64,000 bases of DNA from Pelosinus sp. UFO1 (lineage in GTDB: Bacteria > Bacillota > Negativicutes > DSM-13327). A program made the position numbers and the translations under genes. The stretch covers positions 2,385,693 to 2,449,692 of the forward strand of contig NZ_CP008852.1 in the NCBI RefSeq assembly GCF_000725345.1, read 5' to 3'. Each line of letters begins with the position of its first letter. Positions within the stretch are counted from its first letter, which is position 1. This document shows positions 44,751-52,328 of this stretch, in pieces. The notes beneath the pieces were generated by a model, which worked only from the letters and a program-made list of their open reading frames with translations, made no database searches and was not told the DNA's origin.

Positions 44751-44789
44751 AACTAGAGACCAATCCCAAAACGGAATTGGTCTCTAGTT
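44751..44789. terminator. Terminator hairpin upstream of the MRJP-like gene
   Basis: Stem AACTAGAGACCAAT / ATTGGTCTCTAGTT, extended by CC/GG. A-rich on the left; on the minus strand it is followed by GTTTTTTTC, so it terminates minus-strand transcripts arriving from 45 kb. Confidence 0.8.
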
Positions 44790-44940
44790 ATCTAGTCAAC
44801 CATTATTTGTTATATCTTAAACTATATTATTTCTTCTTGTCAAGATGTCTTTTAGAAAGGACAGGCTATTTTATTCCCTAAAAAAACCAAAGAACTTCTA
44901 CCAAATTAATAAAAATCTGACAAGAGTTCTATTTATTTCG

Positions 44941-44981
44941 CATTACCAATGATACCGTTCTCCGTATCGGGTCAAGCGACG
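44941..44981. repeat. Modular palindromic repeat, copy 6 (module C only)
   Basis: CATTACCAATGATACCGTTC then TCCGTATCGGGTCAAGCGAC, the same hairpin seen at 37309 and 60219 without modules A and B. It lies directly behind the 61-codon minus-strand gene. Confidence 0.75.
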
Positions 44982-45001
44982 AAATTCATTTTTAGAAAAT
45001 A

Positions 45002-45187
45002 TCAATGCGAAAAGACATCCCTTGTCCCATTATTTAATGTAAATCTTTTTTCAGCAGTCCCTGAACCGCTTTTTGCCAATTCCTGCACAACTTCCGGCGG
45101 TGGCTGTTCTTTGGGGTACTTCTTATCACCTAAAATCCAGCCATCTTTTGTCGCAAGAATTTCTTGCTTTTTCTTATCCTCTGCCAT
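45002..45187 (-). CDS. Small hydrophilic protein of unknown function
   Basis: 61 residues, MAEDKKKQEILATKDGWILG then KKYPKEQPPPEVVQELAKSG, rich in charged residues with a PPP turn and no TM or cysteine. A very strong ribosome site (AAGGAGG, 10 nt from the ATG) supports it as real. It lies just after the stop of a decayed frame and before repeat module C. A plus-strand frame over the same bases is a shadow. Confidence 0.55.
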   Translation of the reverse strand: MAEDKKKQEILATKDGWILGDKKYPKEQPPPEVVQELAKSGSGTAEKRFTLNNGTRDVFSH

Positions 45188-45202
45188 AAAAACACCCCTC
45201 CT

Positions 45203-45340
45203 TCACCAATACTCACACCGCCCTAAGGTGACGATTCTACCGTCTCCTCCTTCTTGAAGGGACATCACCTGTAACGCTGTACCCCGTTCTTCCTCGTTTA
45301 ACAATACATCCAAGCCTAAGGCAGCAAAACCTCCAACAGG
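45203..45340 (-). pseudogene. Fragment of an unidentified gene upstream of the 61-residue gene
   Basis: Minus-strand reading PVGGFAALGLDVLLNEEERG then TALQVMSLQEGGDGRIVTLG and RCEYW before the stop. Coding-like composition, opened by a stop codon immediately upstream, no ribosome site at a good distance from a start. A shorter translated version from an internal TTG is possible. Not recognised. Confidence 0.35.
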
Positions 45341-45513
45341 TTAACTATTTAATACTCCATAACATGCCATGTTGCATGCTGTCACCAGAATATGCAAGGA
45401 ATTAAAGGAATTTCTCTTGATTTAAGGAACAATAATATTACTAATATCTATTTTTATATTCATTGTAATTTTGCAGTGTCACTGCAAGTCTAATATCGGG
45501 GGAGGATGCACCT

Positions 45514-46290
45514 ATGAAAAAAATATTTTTATCTAATGTGCAAACTGAGCTAAATAAATGTAAAGCGAATAACGAGGTATTTACGGAAGAAGATATTTCT
45601 AATCTTCCTAGCCCAGTACAGCGATATTTTAGATATTGTGGCTACATCGGCACAGAAAAAATGACTAATGTTAAATTTCTGTGGGATGACGTTAACTTTA
45701 AAATACGCCTTGATAAACCATGGACAAAAATGGAAGTCCAGCAATATAATTTTGCCTCTGAGCCAGGCAGAATCACTTATATGTATATAAAAATGTTTGG
45801 CATAATTCCTATGGAGGCCAAAGAAGAATATCTGAATGGGAAAGGCACAATGCTTGGCAAATTGCTAAAAAAAGTAACCATATTTGATAATAGGGGATCG
45901 GAAACAAATGCATCCCAAGCTATAAATTACTTAGCTGAATCTTTGTTTGTCCCTACTTGTGCTCTACAGCAAAATATCCTATGGCAGTATATAGACCAAA
46001 ATCATGTCAAAGCAATCTATGAATACAAGGGCGTTAAAGTAGAGGGTATACTTACCTTTAATGATAAGGGTGAATACACAAAGTTTGAAACAGAAGATCG
46101 ATATATGGACACTGGTGGCGGCACATTAAAAAAAACCAAATGGACGGCTGAAGTATGTAATTATGTTGAAAAAAATGGTATAGCAATACCATCGGATTTA
46201 AAAGCAATTTGGAACCTACCTACTGGAGATTTCGAGTATTTTAATGGTACTTTAACAAATATTGTGCATAATAATACAAGAATCAATTAA
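45514..46290 (+). CDS. DUF6544-like protein
   Basis: 258 residues: LPSPVQRYFRYCGYIGTEKM near residue 30 is the typical opening of the DUF6544/DUF6920 family, followed by a beta-rich body with MEVQQYNFASEPGRITYMYIKMFGI and VEGILTFNDKGEYTKFETEDRYMDTG. No signal peptide or TM is visible, and function is unknown. The ATG has GGGGGAGG 8 nt upstream. A short hairpin (AGGCGG / CCGTCT then TTTTTC) near 46441 may terminate it. It stands alone on the plus strand. Confidence 0.7.
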   Translation: MKKIFLSNVQTELNKCKANNEVFTEEDISNLPSPVQRYFRYCGYIGTEKMTNVKFLWDDVNFKIRLDKPWTKMEVQQYNFASEPGRITYMYIKMFGIIPMEAKEEYLNGKGTMLGKLLKKVTIFDNRGSETNASQAINYLAESLFVPTCALQQNILWQYIDQNHVKAIYEYKGVKVEGILTFNDKGEYTKFETEDRYMDTGGGTLKKTKWTAEVCNYVEKNGIAIPSDLKAIWNLPTGDFEYFNGTLTNIVHNNTRIN

Positions 46291-46488
46291 CTTAGAAAAC
46301 ATCAGATGGTTTTAAATACTAAACTTAATTAATCAACATCTCTAAATGTCCTAGCCTATTCGCAAGAAAATTGCAATACTGATATAAATATTTAAACTTA
46401 AGCGGATTCCCCTTAAGCTTTTAGAATGATATTATATATAAGGCGGTACATCCGTCTTTTTCTTTAATCATTTTACCGAACATATGTA

Positions 46489-46560
46489 CTAATGATATTT
46501 TTTTAGAATAATAATATCGTGTTTTGCGACAACTTCTACAAATACCTTATAGTTACTCAT
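46489..46560 (-). pseudogene. LexA-controlled truncated small gene
   Basis: 23-codon frame MSNYKVFVEVVAKHDIIILK then KYH. The first 15 residues match a known 60-80 residue small protein found beside Y-family polymerase genes in Firmicutes (Y/F-V-V-A-K-x-D then a DG..P..I.W region), but the frame diverges after VAKHD and stops. AAGAGGTGG is a good ribosome site. A near-consensus promoter with a LexA box lies just upstream. Either a truncated relic or a very short functional peptide. Confidence 0.45.
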
Positions 46561-46577
46561 AATTCCACCTCTTAAAG

Positions 46578-46625
46578 CGAACACACGTTCGTTATCGTTA
46601 TAAAGTCAAGATTAGTAAAAATCAA
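46578..46625 (-). promoter_or_regulatory. SOS promoter with perfect LexA box
   Basis: Minus-strand TTGATT (46625-46620), 17 bp, TATAAC (46602-46597), then the palindrome CGAACGTGTGTTCG (46591-46578), which fits the Firmicute LexA/DinR consensus CGAAC-N4-GTTCG exactly. The box begins six bases past the -10, so LexA would cover the transcription start. Confidence 0.85.
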
Positions 46626-46680
46626 GTAATATGGAACAAACAGATTCTACCAATAGGAATCCAAGTAGCAAAGGTGACGC

Positions 46681-46716
46681 TAAAAGAACCAGCAAATTAA
46701 TTCGCTGGTTCTTTTA
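46681..46716. terminator. Terminator hairpin
   Basis: Stem TAAAAGAACCAGC / GCTGGTTCTTTTA with a 10-nt loop and A/T tracts on both sides, about 60 bp from the LexA promoter. Confidence 0.75.
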
Positions 46717-46910
46717 ACTGAGAAAGACATGGGGAGAATCCAAAAGGAGAATTATTTCATCTCCATGAATTGTCGTTAGGTTTATCATACATTAAATTTG
46801 TGAAATAATTGTATCGTTTTTGTTATTTTTATGTTAAAAAGCAATTTAACATATGTTAAGGATATTTTCTGGTATTTAATTTTATAGATATAATTGGCAC
46901 TAAAATCAAA

Positions 46911-46957
46911 TAAAAAAGCACCGCCCTACCAATTAAGGTAAGACGGTGCATCTTTAT
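46911..46957 (-). terminator. Terminator behind GlsB-like gene 1 (sequence repeated at 48107)
   Basis: Hairpin GCACCGtC/GGCGGTGC with inner TTACC / GGTAG, followed on the minus strand by TTTTTTATTTG. The 35-bp core is almost identical to the terminator at 48107-48147. Confidence 0.85.
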
Positions 46958-46996
46958 ATCCACTCACCTAATTAAAGGTAAATGAAGATGGAAAAT

Positions 46997-47263
46997 TCAT
47001 TCTTTCTTATGTGCGGCAGGTGCTACGTTAGAAAACATCCTTAGAATCCATAGAAAGATAATGGCTCCTATAGTACTTGAAATTATCGATCCTATCGTAC
47101 CATATACGGGCATACCTATGAGGTTAAATAAATATCCACCAATAAAAGAACCAAGAACGCCAGTTACTAAGTCACCCCAAATACCAAAACCTCTACCGCG
47201 TGAAATCAAGCCTGCCAACCAACCAGAGATTAATCCGATTAATAATAACCAAAGCATTTGCAT
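46997..47263 (-). CDS. GlsB/YeaQ/YmgE-family small membrane protein
   Basis: About 88 residues, three TM segments: MLWLLLIGLISGWLAGLI, GIWGDLVTGVLGSFIGGYLFNLIG and SSTIGAIIFLWILRMF. The GWLAGLI and GD...GVxGSFIGGYLF glycine motifs define the transglycosylase-associated/GlsB family, linked to general stress in several bacteria. I use the ATG at 47263 (AAAGGA 9 nt upstream) rather than the preceding TTG. It is followed by a small membrane gene and a second copy of the family upstream. Confidence 0.85.
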   Translation of the reverse strand: MQMLWLLLIGLISGWLAGLISRGRGFGIWGDLVTGVLGSFIGGYLFNLIGMPVYGTIGSIISSTIGAIIFLWILRMFSNVAPAAHKKE

Positions 47264-47400
47264 CAAGTATCATCCTTTCATGAGTGATGCTTGTATGCTC
47301 TCCATATATTTACCATTTTATACAATGAGAATGTGACTGTTTAGTCATTTCTCATTAAAAATAAAATCATCGTATTTTGATGAAAACTTACGAGTGCCAC

Positions 47401-47565
47401 CTATAAATGAAATAATGTAATAATCGAACTACTAGCAGTGTACAATACTAGTATTCCAGCAAAAATTACAATCGGATGACTACGCCATTCATTTTCTTTT
47501 ATATTGTCACGTTCGTAACCATCACTGGAGCGACCGTCTGAACCGTCACTATTGACATAGCTCAT
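47401..47565 (-). CDS. 54-residue small membrane protein
   Basis: MSYVNSDGSDGRSSDGYERD, NIKENEWRSHP and then a TM helix IVIFAGILVLYTASSSIITL. The hydrophilic half is Ser/Gly/Asp-rich. AAGGAGGGG stands 7 nt before the ATG, a very strong site. It lies between the two GlsB-like genes on the same strand and may belong to the same stress-related group. No family recognised. Confidence 0.6.
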   Translation of the reverse strand: MSYVNSDGSDGRSSDGYERDNIKENEWRSHPIVIFAGILVLYTASSSIITLFHL

Positions 47566-47707
47566 GTATTATCCCCTCCTTCTTTCAGAATTATAATACA
47601 GGAAAAATATGACAATTTGATGACAGCAAGAAAGCGTCCACCAATTCGGTAGACGACTTTTATTCAGTTATATGAGCCATTTCATTCTTTCTTATGACTA
47701 GCTCTGC

Positions 47708-47959
47708 TTAACGAAACATACGTATGGCCCATAGAAGTATAATAGCTCCCATAGTACTTGAAAGTATCGATTCTATTGTGCCATACACAAAGATATCCGT
47801 AACATTAAATAAAAATCCGCCAATAAAAGAACCTATAACAGCCGCCCCTAAGTCTCCCCATATACCACCGAAACTATCGTTGCGAGAAATCATGCCAGCC
47901 GCCCGCCGAATCTTCGTATTACTTTCTTTATCTGCTGGTTCACAATATGTATTCGACAT
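47708..47959 (-). CDS. GlsB/YeaQ-like protein with altered N-terminus
   Basis: 83 residues from the ATG at 47959 (AAGGA 9 nt upstream). The last 55 residues (FGGIWGDLGAAVIGSFIGGF and SSTMGAIILLWAIRMFR) align with the neighbouring copy, but the first TM helix is replaced by a hydrophilic stretch MSNTYCEPADKESNTKIRRA. It therefore has two TM segments instead of three. Either a degenerate duplicate or a diverged partner. Identity of the C-terminal half is clear. Confidence 0.7.
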   Translation of the reverse strand: MSNTYCEPADKESNTKIRRAAGMISRNDSFGGIWGDLGAAVIGSFIGGFLFNVTDIFVYGTIESILSSTMGAIILLWAIRMFR

Positions 47960-48106
47960 TAAAATCATTCCTTCCGAACTAAAATATTATCGTTGAGGTA
48001 AATATATACTTTTTGATAATCATTGTAAATTTAAAAGTGTATTCCGTTAAAAGGCGCAATTGTGTAAATTATAAATATTAAATATTGCTGTAATTGTTTG
48101 TAAAAT

Positions 48107-48147
48107 AAAAAAGCACCGCCCTACCAATTAAGGTAAGGCGGCGCTTA
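48107..48147 (-). terminator. Terminator behind the acyltransferase gene (duplicate of 46911)
   Basis: Same hairpin as at 46911-46957, with paired changes in the outer stem (GCGCCGCC on the 5' arm, GGCGGTGC on the 3' arm, minus strand) and TTTTTTATTTTAC behind. Confidence 0.85.
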
Positions 48148-48159
48148 AATAGATAACTT

Positions 48160-49305
48160 CTATTCTTCAATCTTTTTTGCGCTACCCTTTACACACTCTC
48201 TATAGATATCTAAGTCAACATATTTGCTTCGAATAAAATTGCGACCTAATGCTATCGCGGGATTTTCAATAAACTTGTTATAAAAATGCGCAACAACAAT
48301 AGATATTAGCGGAACCATAGCTACAATGGCGTAAATAGGAAAAAAATCTTTAAGAGAATAAATTGCAGTCAGTAGGACTATCGGGTGTACTAAATATAAA
48401 CTATATGAGATTTTACCAAGATATATTAATTTGGGTTTTAACAAAAATCCTTTTACTTTATCGTCTCCTAATGATAGTGCAATAAAAATAGATGCCCCAA
48501 TTCCTGTTAAAAGATCAAGAACATTATGACTTAAATTAAAAGGAATTAACCATTCAAAAAGGTAAAAAATTAATCCAACAATAGAAAATGTGAAATTCAT
48601 TGCTTTTTTTGAATTAGCTATATATGAAGAAATAGAATAGTGATACTTAGCCAATAAACATCCCATTATAAAGAAAGATGAAAAATGTACTAAATGCGAC
48701 TTATGAAATATTAGTAAAATAGAAATACATAAGACTATTCTCCAATTTGCCTTTTTGACGAGGTATACCAATAAGGGGAATATAATTGAAACTTGCATCT
48801 CGTACACAAGAGACCATGTTACAGTGTTGATATTGTGTGTTTCATCTGTGCTTACCATAAGCAATAAACCTAACCAACCCGCAAAGTCGGGGATACTTTT
48901 CCACATTGCATTAAACCATTTACTAAGACTGACTATTCCATGTTCAGATAATATTTGTAATAACAATGCCGAAATTATTAGAGAGACTACATATGGGATG
49001 TATATACGGAAAATCCTCTTTATAATGTATTTGAAATATTTTTGTTGATTTTCTTGAAAATAAGGAAGAGATAATACAAATCCACTTAGTATAAAGAATA
49101 GAATAACGGCTTCATGCCCAGCCCAAAATAAATGCAACGGCGAATAGGTTAAGAAAGAAACAATAGGTATGATACCTTCATGAAAGTTAGCTGCAAGAAA
49201 TAATGGGAATACAAGCAGGCAATGGTGAAGAACAACTGAAAACGATGCCAAACCCCGTAGTGCGTCTAATTGATGAATTCTAGTTGCTATAACTATGCAC
49301 CTCAC
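48160..49305 (-). CDS. Acyltransferase family 3 (OafA/YrhL-like membrane acetyltransferase)
   Basis: 381 residues, about ten TM helices. HQLDALRGLASFSVVLHHCL with the catalytic-type histidine, FWAGHEAVILFFILSGFVLSLPYF and YLGKISYSLYLVHPIVLL are the standard motifs of acyltransferase 3 enzymes, which O-acetylate surface sugars or lipids. The start is unsure: GTG at 49305 opens the frame, but the GAGGTG just after it points to initiation a few codons later (in ATA/GTT context). It stands alone between terminators. Confidence 0.83.
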   Translation of the reverse strand: MRCIVIATRIHQLDALRGLASFSVVLHHCLLVFPLFLAANFHEGIIPIVSFLTYSPLHLFWAGHEAVILFFILSGFVLSLPYFQENQQKYFKYIIKRIFRIYIPYVVSLIISALLLQILSEHGIVSLSKWFNAMWKSIPDFAGWLGLLLMVSTDETHNINTVTWSLVYEMQVSIIFPLLVYLVKKANWRIVLCISILLIFHKSHLVHFSSFFIMGCLLAKYHYSISSYIANSKKAMNFTFSIVGLIFYLFEWLIPFNLSHNVLDLLTGIGASIFIALSLGDDKVKGFLLKPKLIYLGKISYSLYLVHPIVLLTAIYSLKDFFPIYAIVAMVPLISIVVAHFYNKFIENPAIALGRNFIRSKYVDLDIYRECVKGSAKKIEE

Positions 49306-49353
49306 TTTATAGACATATTATAACAAACTAGACAAGTATTTACTACCCAAGCA

Positions 49354-49400
49354 TACACAAAGGCCGCCAAACTCATAAAGAGCTAGGCGGCCTTTGTGTA
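49354..49400. terminator. Strong terminator, 15-bp perfect stem
   Basis: TACACAAAGGCCGCC / GGCGGCCTTTGTGTA with a 17-nt loop. It lies between the acyltransferase and a 52-residue gene, both on the minus strand, and would end transcripts of the latter. Confidence 0.85.
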
Positions 49401-49403
49401 TTA

Positions 49404-49562
49404 CTAACGTGTTAGCAAATATCCTCCTGCAGCAGTACCAACTATACATCCAATACGTTCCTTCTTGCGGGAGGATTTTTCTTTCTTCATCTCTTCTGCA
49501 TTTATTTTTGCTTGTTTTTCCAGTTTTTGATTAGCGATTAGCCTAGCTTGAACATTCGCCAT
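49404..49562 (-). CDS. 52-residue basic coiled protein with C-terminal hydrophobic end
   Basis: MANVQARLIANQKLEKQAKI and NAEEMKKEKSSRKKERIG form a charged helix, followed by the hydrophobic CIVGTAAGGYLLTR. No convincing ribosome site. It is adjacent to the phage-type beta-helix fragment and ends at a strong terminator, which argues for a transcribed gene, possibly of phage origin. Family unknown. Confidence 0.45.
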   Translation of the reverse strand: MANVQARLIANQKLEKQAKINAEEMKKEKSSRKKERIGCIVGTAAGGYLLTR

Positions 49563-49577
49563 TCAGTAACATCTATT

Positions 49578-50189
49578 TTAGTAGTAGAAGATGTTGAAAA
49601 TCCCAAAAATCATCATAGTCCTAAACATATGATTAAGCCCCATAGAGTTATCCAATAGGTTTGCAAGCGATACCATTACAAGAATAAAAACCTTTCGTTT
49701 CAGACCATTCAAACGCAGCATAAAACCCTTTTCCATATTCCCGGATAATAAGCAATTTTCTATTATGATATTCTTAGGTGCTATGCCTTTATGAGTTTCC
49801 CAGTGATTTGGCTCGATTCCGATTCCGGATTCTGGTGCTGTACCATTCTGGTTTGTAAAATCTGAATCCCGAATTATAACACCATCACACGACACAATTG
49901 ATAAGCCCTGTCGCCTATTGTTAGTAGAAATTACATTTGTTACCAAAACGTTTTTTAGATAATTTATAGTCATATTACTGCCCAAATAGATGCCATCTCC
50001 CCAACCATCCTGAGTAATGACAGAATCTATTTTTATGTTGTTACACCCTTCAATGATCTTTATACAGTGCCCCCATTCTCCCTTTATTGTGCCACCGGCA
50101 ATAACTACATTCTCAACATTTGACAGGTTAAAAACAGCATAAGTATCTGAATTATTAGGGATAGCTTGGATTACAGCGTTTCCTGCCAT
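49578..50189 (-). pseudogene. Parallel beta-helix protein, frameshifted at the C-terminus (phage tail/pectin-lyase-like)
   Basis: The first 155 residues form regular beta-helix turns (VENVVIAGGTIKGEWGHCIKI, IIRDSDFTNQNGT, PKNIIIENCLLSGN). After GNMEKGF the reading frame becomes unlike the family; a neighbouring frame continues YAAFEWSETKGFYSCNGIA, so a frameshift occurs near 49720. The start is also internal in character. It resembles pectin-lyase-fold tail or capsule proteins of phages, and is probably a decayed prophage gene. Confidence 0.6.
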
Positions 50190-50191
50190 AA

Positions 50192-50410
50192 TTATTCTGG
50201 TTCTGCAAGCGGCTTAATGTCAATATCGACCCTGGCCTTTTCTTTTTCAAGCCCAAGGCTGTTCTCTGTTTCCAGTGCCTCCGCTTCCAGGAGGAGAAAC
50301 TTGTGTGCGTTTTCCACTCCCTCCACCGATGAAGCATATTCCGTTAAGGCGGCTTCACTACCTTCTGTTAGTCTACCGTTTTTAATTAGAAATCTTGAAT
50401 TCCTTCGCAA
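50192..50410 (-). CDS. Possible phage-related small protein
   Basis: 72 residues, RRNSRFLIKNGRLTEGSEAA ... LTEYASSVEGVENAHKFLLL, very acidic helical, ending DIDIKPLAEPE. The start is a TTG without clear ribosome site, and the frame overlaps the end of the next upstream fragment. Higher GC than neighbours, as for the rest of 50.1-50.5 kb, suggests a shared foreign origin. Whether it is complete is unclear. Confidence 0.35.
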   Translation of the reverse strand: MRRNSRFLIKNGRLTEGSEAALTEYASSVEGVENAHKFLLLEAEALETENSLGLEKEKARVDIDIKPLAEPE

Positions 50411-50607
50411 ATCGAAGCTTGGTGTTGCATTAGTAAGCTATTCTTATTTGCAGTCGAACACTTGTTCGTTTCGTCGTTTGCCGACACCCCCATCCATGGT
50501 TTAAAATGGATACGAGATAGTAGTTGGAGAAGATCTGTGGCCACAGTGTAGCCTACTATCTCCTGCTGGGAGTGCCCAGAAAAAGGGGTGGACGTTAGCG
50601 CGTCCAC
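50386..50607 (-). pseudogene. Fragment of a decayed gene
   Basis: Minus-strand frame with SGHSQQEIVGYTVATDLLQL then SRIHFKPWMGVSANDETNKC. Coding-like but short, TTG-started and overlapping its neighbour in another frame; no family recognised. Probably part of the same prophage remnant. Confidence 0.25.
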
Positions 50608-50644
50608 CCTCTATCTTTCCCTCTTACATTGATAAAGAGAAAAG

Positions 50645-50690
50645 CTTAAAATCCAGGAAGCTTTACGCTACCTGGATTTCTAAACTAGCT
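50645..50690 (-). terminator. Terminator behind the cupin gene
   Basis: Minus-strand stem AAATCCAGG / CCTGGATTT with a 13-nt loop, followed by TAAGCTTTTC. Confidence 0.65.
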
Positions 50691-50692
50691 TA

Positions 50693-50920
50693 CTATTTTT
50701 TTATCTTATATCGAGATTTTTGATCAAAATAAGTCATATCGGCATAACCAGCGTAAATTTTGCCGGAATGTCTAACTCCTTCGAAAATAAAATAACGGTC
50801 ACCTTTGACAAATGTTTTCTTTACTCCATCAATTGTTAGATCAATTTTTCCTTCTAAGACGATACCCCATTGAAATTCATGAGAGTGTTCGGGTAGTTCA
50901 ACATCTTCACTAAATTCCAT
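50693..50920 (-). pseudogene. Cupin-domain protein, N-terminally truncated
   Basis: 75 residues: ELPEHSHEFQWGIVLEGKID and GDRYFIFEGVRHSGKIYAGY are the two cupin motifs, with the metal histidines. Full relatives have about 25 more residues ahead. Here a stop codon (TAG) lies five codons upstream of the ATG, and the bases between still read as family-like sequence (KII). No ribosome site. I regard it as truncated, though a short cupin could still fold. Confidence 0.55.
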
Positions 50921-51084
50921 TATGATTTTTGACTAATATGAAACAAATGATAAATGAAAAAGTGCCATTGGTAAATATCCAATTAATTCTCTTATAACAC
51001 AATTGGACTTACTCTATTCGAAAGTTAATGTGCCAGTAAGTTTTACGGCTACTTGTCCTGTGAAATTACCTTTATATGGATGGT

Positions 51085-51119
51085 ATTAGATAATAAAAAG
51101 CACCCCGAAGGATGCTTGA
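51085..51119 (-). repeat. 35-bp terminator repeat, copy 1 (behind the Cys-Asp-Ser gene)
   Basis: Identical 35-bp sequence to 51433-51467. On the minus strand it reads AAGCATCC TTCG GGGTGCTT plus TTTATTATC, a terminator with TTCG loop. It lies 40 bp after the stop of the Cys-rich gene. Confidence 0.85.
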
Positions 51120-51160
51120 TAATCACAATTTTATTTCTTTTAGAAGTACACTTTTATCAA

Positions 51161-51325
51161 TCAGGAATCACAGGAATCACAAGAGTCACTGGAGTCGCAA
51201 GAATCACAAGAATCACAGGAGTCACTGGAGTCGCAAGAGTCGAAGGAGTCGCACTCGCACTCCCACTCGCATTTATGACACTTATGACACTTTTTACAAT
51301 CACGATTGGATTCAAAATCGTTCAT
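51161..51325 (-). CDS. Cysteine-aspartate-serine repeat protein
   Basis: 54 residues from the ATG at 51325 (AGAGGTG upstream). The N-terminal half MNDFESNRDCKKCHKCHKCE has a CxxCxxCxxC-like cluster with two histidines; the rest is a run of DSC, DSS and FDS units (CDSSDSCDSCDSCDSSDSCD) up to the last residue. The protein has 13 cysteines. The DNA repeats are 9-12 bp direct repeats that can expand and contract. Unrecognised; a metal-binding or spore-coat protein or peptide precursor is possible. The plus-strand frames here are shadows of the repeat. Confidence 0.65.
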   Translation of the reverse strand: MNDFESNRDCKKCHKCHKCEWECECDSFDSCDSSDSCDSCDSCDSSDSCDSCDS

Positions 51326-51432
51326 TTCTTCACCTCTTTTACACATTATTCTATATATAATATGTAATTTAAGTGAAAAGGCTCCTAACTATTTGATTCT
51401 TAACAAAACTGCCCCAGTACTGAGGGGAGAAC

Positions 51433-51467
51433 ATTAGATAATAAAAAGCACCCCGAAGGATGCTTGA
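51433..51467 (-). repeat. 35-bp terminator repeat, copy 2 (behind the 50-residue hydrophobic gene)
   Basis: Exact copy of the sequence at 51085-51119. It lies 68 bp downstream of the 50-residue minus-strand gene. Confidence 0.85.
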
Positions 51468-51534
51468 GTGTTGAGCCTCAAAATTTGAAGTGCTCTCTAT
51501 TTAGAATGTTTTGCGCATAAGAATACCTTCATAT

Positions 51535-51687
51535 TTAATCACTAACGTACCTATTATATAAGTTCTTGGTAGCTAATGTAATAATAATAACTGAAACTAC
51601 TATATTGGGTATACTTACGCACCAAGAAGTTATTAGAGTATTTACCCCTGTCAAACCAATATTTAGCAAGGTTAAATAAAAAATCAT
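51535..51687 (-). CDS. 50-residue hydrophobic small protein
   Basis: MIFYLTLLNIGLTGVNTLIT then SWCVSIPNIVVSVIIITLAT and a short basic tail KNLYNRYVSD. It has two hydrophobic stretches, so probably membrane-embedded. TTGGAGGTG stands just upstream of the ATG and a terminator repeat follows. Too short for the usual gene callers. Function unknown; holin-like or toxin-like peptides are alternatives. Confidence 0.55.
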   Translation of the reverse strand: MIFYLTLLNIGLTGVNTLITSWCVSIPNIVVSVIIITLATKNLYNRYVSD

Positions 51688-51802
51688 AGCTACACCTCCA
51701 ACATTATAATATGCGCATTAGTTAATAATAGTCTAATTAATTACAGTATTGACATATCCAACATTTACCATACGTCTTTTATCTAAAAAAGAGCACATTG
51801 GC

Positions 51803-51934
51803 TTAGTTTCTAATATAGGTTCGGCGTTTTGTTGTAGATCTTCTTTTGCTTGTTATTTTCTCATAAAAATCAATACTCATTGTTAGTATTCCCAAGAGGG
51901 TCGCGATTAATGTTAGTATCCTATCATAATCCAC
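51803..51934 (-). CDS. Possible 43-residue single-TM peptide (holin-like toxin type)
   Basis: GTG-started frame VDYDRILTLIATLLGILTMS followed by IDFYEKITSKRRSTTKRRT. One TM helix and a strongly basic tail, a layout shared with small putative holin-like toxins. The AGGAGG present upstream is 15 nt from the GTG, and an ATG in another frame uses it better, so the start is doubtful. Confidence 0.35.
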   Translation of the reverse strand: MDYDRILTLIATLLGILTMSIDFYEKITSKRRSTTKRRTYIRN

Positions 51935-52215
51935 TCCCCCATGAACCCACCTCCTAATGTAATTTTAGAGATATATTACAAGGGTTACACTTATATATTA
52001 CCATAATATGGTACTAAAGTAAAACATTCACGTATAGCAAATACCGACAATCCCACATAATACCAATTGAACTTTTTTTCACTTTTATACTACAAAAGGT
52101 TTTAATAATAGTTATGAGTAAGTACATAATTCTATGACTTCTTTTATGTAAAAAAAGCCATCTGTTAATCACTTTCCATGTTTCTATGATATCCCTCTTA
52201 ACTATTAAAATAAAA
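51935..52215. other. AT-rich intergenic stretch
   Basis: No gene recognised between the 43-residue frame and the terminator at 52216. AT-rich with several short inverted stretches; probably promoter region for the minus-strand small genes. Confidence 0.5.
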
Positions 52216-52252
52216 GAGAAGGTAGCAGATAATTAGTCTGCAGATCCTTCTC
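52216..52252. terminator. Terminator-like hairpin behind the ArpU/sigma-like gene
   Basis: Outer stem GAGAAGG / CCTTCTC and inner CAGA / TCTG, about 75 bp after the minus-strand stop at 52329; minus-strand flank is TTTTATTTTAATAG. Confidence 0.75.
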
Positions 52253-52328
52253 ATGTAATTACTTATAAATTTTACTAATATCATTTTATCTCATGTGAAC
52301 TCGCATGTCACTGTCATGTTTTTCGCAT

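Noticed and set aside
50166-50504. Plus-strand 112-residue frame
   Set aside because: It is antisense to the prophage fragments, Ser/Leu-rich in a way typical of shadows, and has no ribosome site.
51150-51260. CRISPR-like short repeats
   Set aside because: Units are 9-12 bp without spacers and lie inside a coding frame, so they are protein repeats and not a CRISPR array.
51053-51367. Plus-strand repetitive frames opposite the Cys-Asp-Ser gene
   Set aside because: The repeats give open frames on several readings; only the minus-strand one has a proper ribosome site and a terminator.
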